Shown here piece by piece: positions 61,443 through 64,000 of a DNA stretch of 64,000 bases. This stretch comes from UBA1479 sp040221095 (GTDB lineage Bacteria > Pseudomonadota > Alphaproteobacteria > Rhodospirillales > Casp-alpha2), in the NCBI GenBank assembly GCA_040221095.1, contig JAVJVP010000017.1:124001-188000 (forward strand). The letters run 5' to 3'. The position numbers and the translations under genes were made by a program. Each line of letters opens with the position of its first letter. Within the stretch, counting starts at the first letter, position 1. The notes under the pieces were generated by a model. That model saw nothing but the letters and a program-made list of their open reading frames with translations. It was not told where the DNA came from and did not search any database.

Positions 61443-62219
61443 ATGGACGCGCCAAGACTCCCATCACTGTTCACCCTTGTCGAACTCGACACGGTCGACA
61501 GCACCAATGCGGAAGCCCGCCGCCGGGCCGAGCAGGGGGCCGAATCCGCCCCCGAGGGCACCCTGGTCTGGGCCGCCGAGCAGACCGCCGGGCGGGGCCG
61601 CCGGGGCCGCACCTGGGTCAGCCCCAAAGGCAACTTCTACGCCTCGATCATTCTGCGCCCCGAGGTGCCGCTCAAGGACGCGGCGCAGTTCGGTTTCGTC
61701 GCGTCGCTTGCCGTGTTCGACGCCATCGGCAGCCTGGCCCAGCCGGGTACGGAAGCCCATACCAAATGGCCCAACGACGTGCTGGTTTCCGGGCGCAAGG
61801 TCGCGGGCATCCTGTTGGAAGCCCAGGGGGCCGCGTCCGCCGACGCCGCACCCGATTTCGTCATCGTCGGCGTCGGCGTCAACCTGCGCAGTTTTCCCGA
61901 GGACGTCGAATTCCCGGCGACCTCCATGCTGGACGAGGGCACGACCGTGATGGTGCCCGAATTCCTCGACTTCTTCGCGCGCCACTTCCTGGCCTGGACC
62001 CGCATCTGGGTCGACGAGGGCTTCGAGCGCCTGCGCAAGAACTGGCTGTGGCGCTGTGGCCAGGTCGGCAAGGAGGTCGAGGTGCGGCTGGCCGATGAAA
62101 CCCTGACCGGGACCTTCAAGGATCTGGATGAAACGGGGGCCTTGATCCTGGAAACACCCACAGGCCTGCGCACGATCACCGCCGGCGACGTGTTCTTCCC
62201 GCAAAACCGGGACGCCTGA
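61443..62219 (+). CDS. birA: Biotin-[acetyl-CoA-carboxylase] ligase
   Basis: The 258-residue ligase activates biotin with ATP and attaches it to carboxylase carrier domains. The biotin-binding loop is AAEQTAGRGRRGRTWVSPKG, with KWPNDVLVSGRKVAGILLEA and the C-terminal SH3-like domain. The N-terminal helix-turn-helix of the E. coli BirA repressor is absent, so it should be an enzyme only. Confidence 0.94.
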   Translation: MDAPRLPSLFTLVELDTVDSTNAEARRRAEQGAESAPEGTLVWAAEQTAGRGRRGRTWVSPKGNFYASIILRPEVPLKDAAQFGFVASLAVFDAIGSLAQPGTEAHTKWPNDVLVSGRKVAGILLEAQGAASADAAPDFVIVGVGVNLRSFPEDVEFPATSMLDEGTTVMVPEFLDFFARHFLAWTRIWVDEGFERLRKNWLWRCGQVGKEVEVRLADETLTGTFKDLDETGALILETPTGLRTITAGDVFFPQNRDA

Positions 62220-62235
62220 GGGCGGGACGGGCATC

Positions 62236-63009
62236 ATGCTGCTGGCCATCGATTCGGGAAACACCAACATCGTCTTCGCCGTGTTCGGCGACGACGGCGT
62301 CATCAAGGGCACCTGGCGCGCCAATTCCAAGCTGGAGCGCACCAAGGACGAACACGCCGTCTGGCTGCGCCCGCTCATGGAAATGAACGGCATCGACCCC
62401 GCCGGAGTGACCCATGCCATCCTGGCCACAGTGGTGCCCAACAACCGCTTTCCCCTGGTCGGCCTGTGCCGCGACTATTTCGGGATCGAGCCCTTGGTGA
62501 TCGGCGACGCGGGTGTCGACCTGGGCATCAAGGTACTGGTCGATCGCCCGGAACAGGTCGGCGCCGACCGCCTGGTCAACACGGTGGCGGCCCATGCCAA
62601 GTACGGCGGGCCGTTGATCATCGTCGATTTCGGCACGGCGACGACCTTCGACGTGATCGACGGGCAGGGCAGCTACATGGGCGGCGTGATTTCGCCGGGC
62701 ATCAACCTGTCCCTGGAGGCCCTGCATCAGGCGGCGGCCAAGCTGCCGCTGATCAGCGTTGAACGGCCGGACAAGGTGATCGGCCGCGACACGGTCTCGG
62801 CCATGCAGTCGGGCGTGTTCTGGGGCTATGTCGGCCTGATCGAAGGAATCGTCCGGCGCATCCAGTTGGAAACAGGGGCCGATGCCCGGGTCATCGCGAC
62901 CGGCGGCCTGGCCCCTCTGTTCCTCGACGCGACCAAGGCCATCGAATTGGTGGACGGGACCTTGACCCTGGACGGGCTGTACATGATCCACCGGAACAAC
63001 ACGGCATGA
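62236..63009 (+). CDS. coaX: Type III pantothenate kinase
   Basis: The 257-residue kinase does the first step of coenzyme A synthesis. The ASKHA-fold phosphate motif is LLAIDSGNTNIVFAVF, with VGADRLVNTVAAHAKYGGPL, IVDFGTATTFDVID and the late GGLAPLFLDA. It overlaps the next gene as ATGA. Confidence 0.96.
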   Translation: MLLAIDSGNTNIVFAVFGDDGVIKGTWRANSKLERTKDEHAVWLRPLMEMNGIDPAGVTHAILATVVPNNRFPLVGLCRDYFGIEPLVIGDAGVDLGIKVLVDRPEQVGADRLVNTVAAHAKYGGPLIIVDFGTATTFDVIDGQGSYMGGVISPGINLSLEALHQAAAKLPLISVERPDKVIGRDTVSAMQSGVFWGYVGLIEGIVRRIQLETGADARVIATGGLAPLFLDATKAIELVDGTLTLDGLYMIHRNNTA

Positions 63010-64000
63010 CCGGGGCGTCCAAGAACAAACCGGCAAAGAAGAAACCAGCCAAACGGCCACAGGACGGCAACGAACTGGTCTTCGTCGCCCTGGGCGGCGC
63101 CGGCGAGATCGGCATGAACCTGAACCTCTACGGCTACGGCCCGCCGGGGGACGAGCGCTGGATCATGCTCGACCTGGGCGTGACCTTTTCCGACGGTTGG
63201 CCGCCGGGGGTCGACGTCATCATGGCCGACCCTTCGTTTATCGAGGAACGGGCCGGCCAGCTTGACGGCCTGGTCCTGACCCATGCCCACGAGGATCACC
63301 TGGGTGCCGTGCAATACCTATGGGATCGCTTCAAGTGCCCGATCTATGCGACGCCGTTCACGGCCCATATCCTGGCCCGCAAGCTGGCCGAGCCGGGCTG
63401 GGAGCGCGAGGCCGATGTCACCGTCGTCCCACTGCAGGGCACGTTCTCCGTCGGGCCGTTCGAGATCGAGCTGATCACCCTGACCCATTCCATCCCCGAG
63501 CCCAATGCCGTGGTGCTGCGCACGCCCTTGGGCACCGTGCTGCACACGGGCGACTGGAAGTTCGACCCCGACCCGGTGATCGGCGACGTGTCGGACCAGG
63601 CGGCCCTGCGGGCGCTTGGCGACGACGGCGTACTGGCCATGGTCTGCGATTCCACCAACGTGTTCGCGCCGGGGCAGTCCGGGTCCGAGGGTGAGATTCT
63701 GGACAGCATGACCGAGGTCATCGCCGGCTGCCCGGGCCGGGTCGCCGTGGCCTGTTTCGCGACCAACGTGGCGCGGCTGGAAACCATCGCCCGCGCGGCC
63801 GCCGATACGGGCCGTCAGGTCGTCCTGGCCGGGCGCTCCCTGTGGCGCATCCAAAGTGCCGCCCGCGAGAACGGATACCTGGCCGACGTGCCGGCGTTCC
63901 TGGACGAAGGCGACGCCGACAACCTGCCCGACGACAAGGTGCTGATCATCTGCACGGGCAGCCAGGGCGAGCCCCGGGCCGCTCTGTCGCGCATCGCCGC
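63006..64000 (+). CDS. rnj: Ribonuclease J, 5' part
   Basis: This metallo-beta-lactamase/beta-CASP ribonuclease is cut by the window end after about 331 residues of a usual 550. A lysine-rich leader precedes ELVFVALGGAGEIGMNLNLY. The metal site is LTHAHEDHLGAVQYL; further ligands are in THSIPEPNAVVLRTP and HTGDWKFDP. The beta-CASP domain begins near VAVACFATNVARLE, and TGSQGEPRAALSRIA ends the visible part. It processes and degrades RNA. Confidence 0.95.
   Translation, partial: MTGASKNKPAKKKPAKRPQDGNELVFVALGGAGEIGMNLNLYGYGPPGDERWIMLDLGVTFSDGWPPGVDVIMADPSFIEERAGQLDGLVLTHAHEDHLGAVQYLWDRFKCPIYATPFTAHILARKLAEPGWEREADVTVVPLQGTFSVGPFEIELITLTHSIPEPNAVVLRTPLGTVLHTGDWKFDPDPVIGDVSDQAALRALGDDGVLAMVCDSTNVFAPGQSGSEGEILDSMTEVIAGCPGRVAVACFATNVARLETIARAAADTGRQVVLAGRSLWRIQSAARENGYLADVPAFLDEGDADNLPDDKVLIICTGSQGEPRAALSRIA

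Overview
The window is a GC-rich (roughly two-thirds G+C by eye) chromosomal segment of an alphaproteobacterium, most likely a free-living member of the Rhodospirillales or a close relative. This rests on the gene set and order: a nuoA-N operon followed by birA, coaX and an RNase J gene; tig, clpP, clpX, lon and hupB in line; an aapJQMP amino-acid transporter; two TRAP transporters; and an NDUFS4-type complex I accessory subunit. I see no prophage, insertion sequence or CRISPR array.

Layout. 0.1-4.8 kb: tRNA-Pro and tRNA-Arg around the complex I accessory gene, two overlapping Lin0512-family paralogs, a PAS-GGDEF cyclase that is visibly less GC-rich than its surroundings, msrA, a 2OG-Fe(II) oxygenase-like gene and small ORFs. 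4.8-10.9 kb: two TRAP transporters of different subclasses, arranged tail to tail. 11.3-15.8 kb: a small gene divergent from a LysR regulator, a stand-alone receiver protein, then metC-like, hisI and a COG0523 GTPase on the minus strand, with hisI and the GTPase overlapping. 16.0-20.5 kb: aapJQMP with a hairpin after aapJ, then a palindromic repeat and a terminator. 20.5-24.6 kb: an oxidoreductase and a DUF4437 cupin divergent from a second LysR gene, then an SDR. 24.6-27.3 kb: a probable sulfur operon (cysK, 3-mercaptopyruvate sulfurtransferase, TauE-type exporter). 27.5-39 kb: crotonase, Nudix hydrolase, alpha/beta hydrolase-OsmC fusion, MetE-like methyltransferase, a chemoreceptor with a C-terminal PilZ-like segment, a lysine/alanine/proline-rich microprotein behind a terminator-like hairpin, a CopD-like membrane protein, a PAS histidine kinase, nnr and malonyl-CoA decarboxylase.

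39-46.3 kb is a protein-quality-control block: tRNA-Leu, trigger factor with a His/Asp-rich insertion and a Lys/Ala tail, clpP, clpX, lon, and HU starting at TTG behind two tandem hairpins. After tRNA-Val and tRNA-Asp, 47.1-61.4 kb encodes all 14 core subunits of respiratory complex I, with a 22-codon leader ORF coupled to nuoJ. birA, coaX and the start of an RNase J gene close the window; RNase J is cut at base 64000.

The genes describe an aerobic, respiring, motile heterotroph that imports organic acids and amino acids. No complete new defence or metabolic system is evident. The most interesting items are local: the trigger factor insertion, the hisI-GTPase overlap, the PilZ-like chemoreceptor tail, the hairpin-microprotein unit, the nuoJ leader ORF and the tandem Lin0512 pair.
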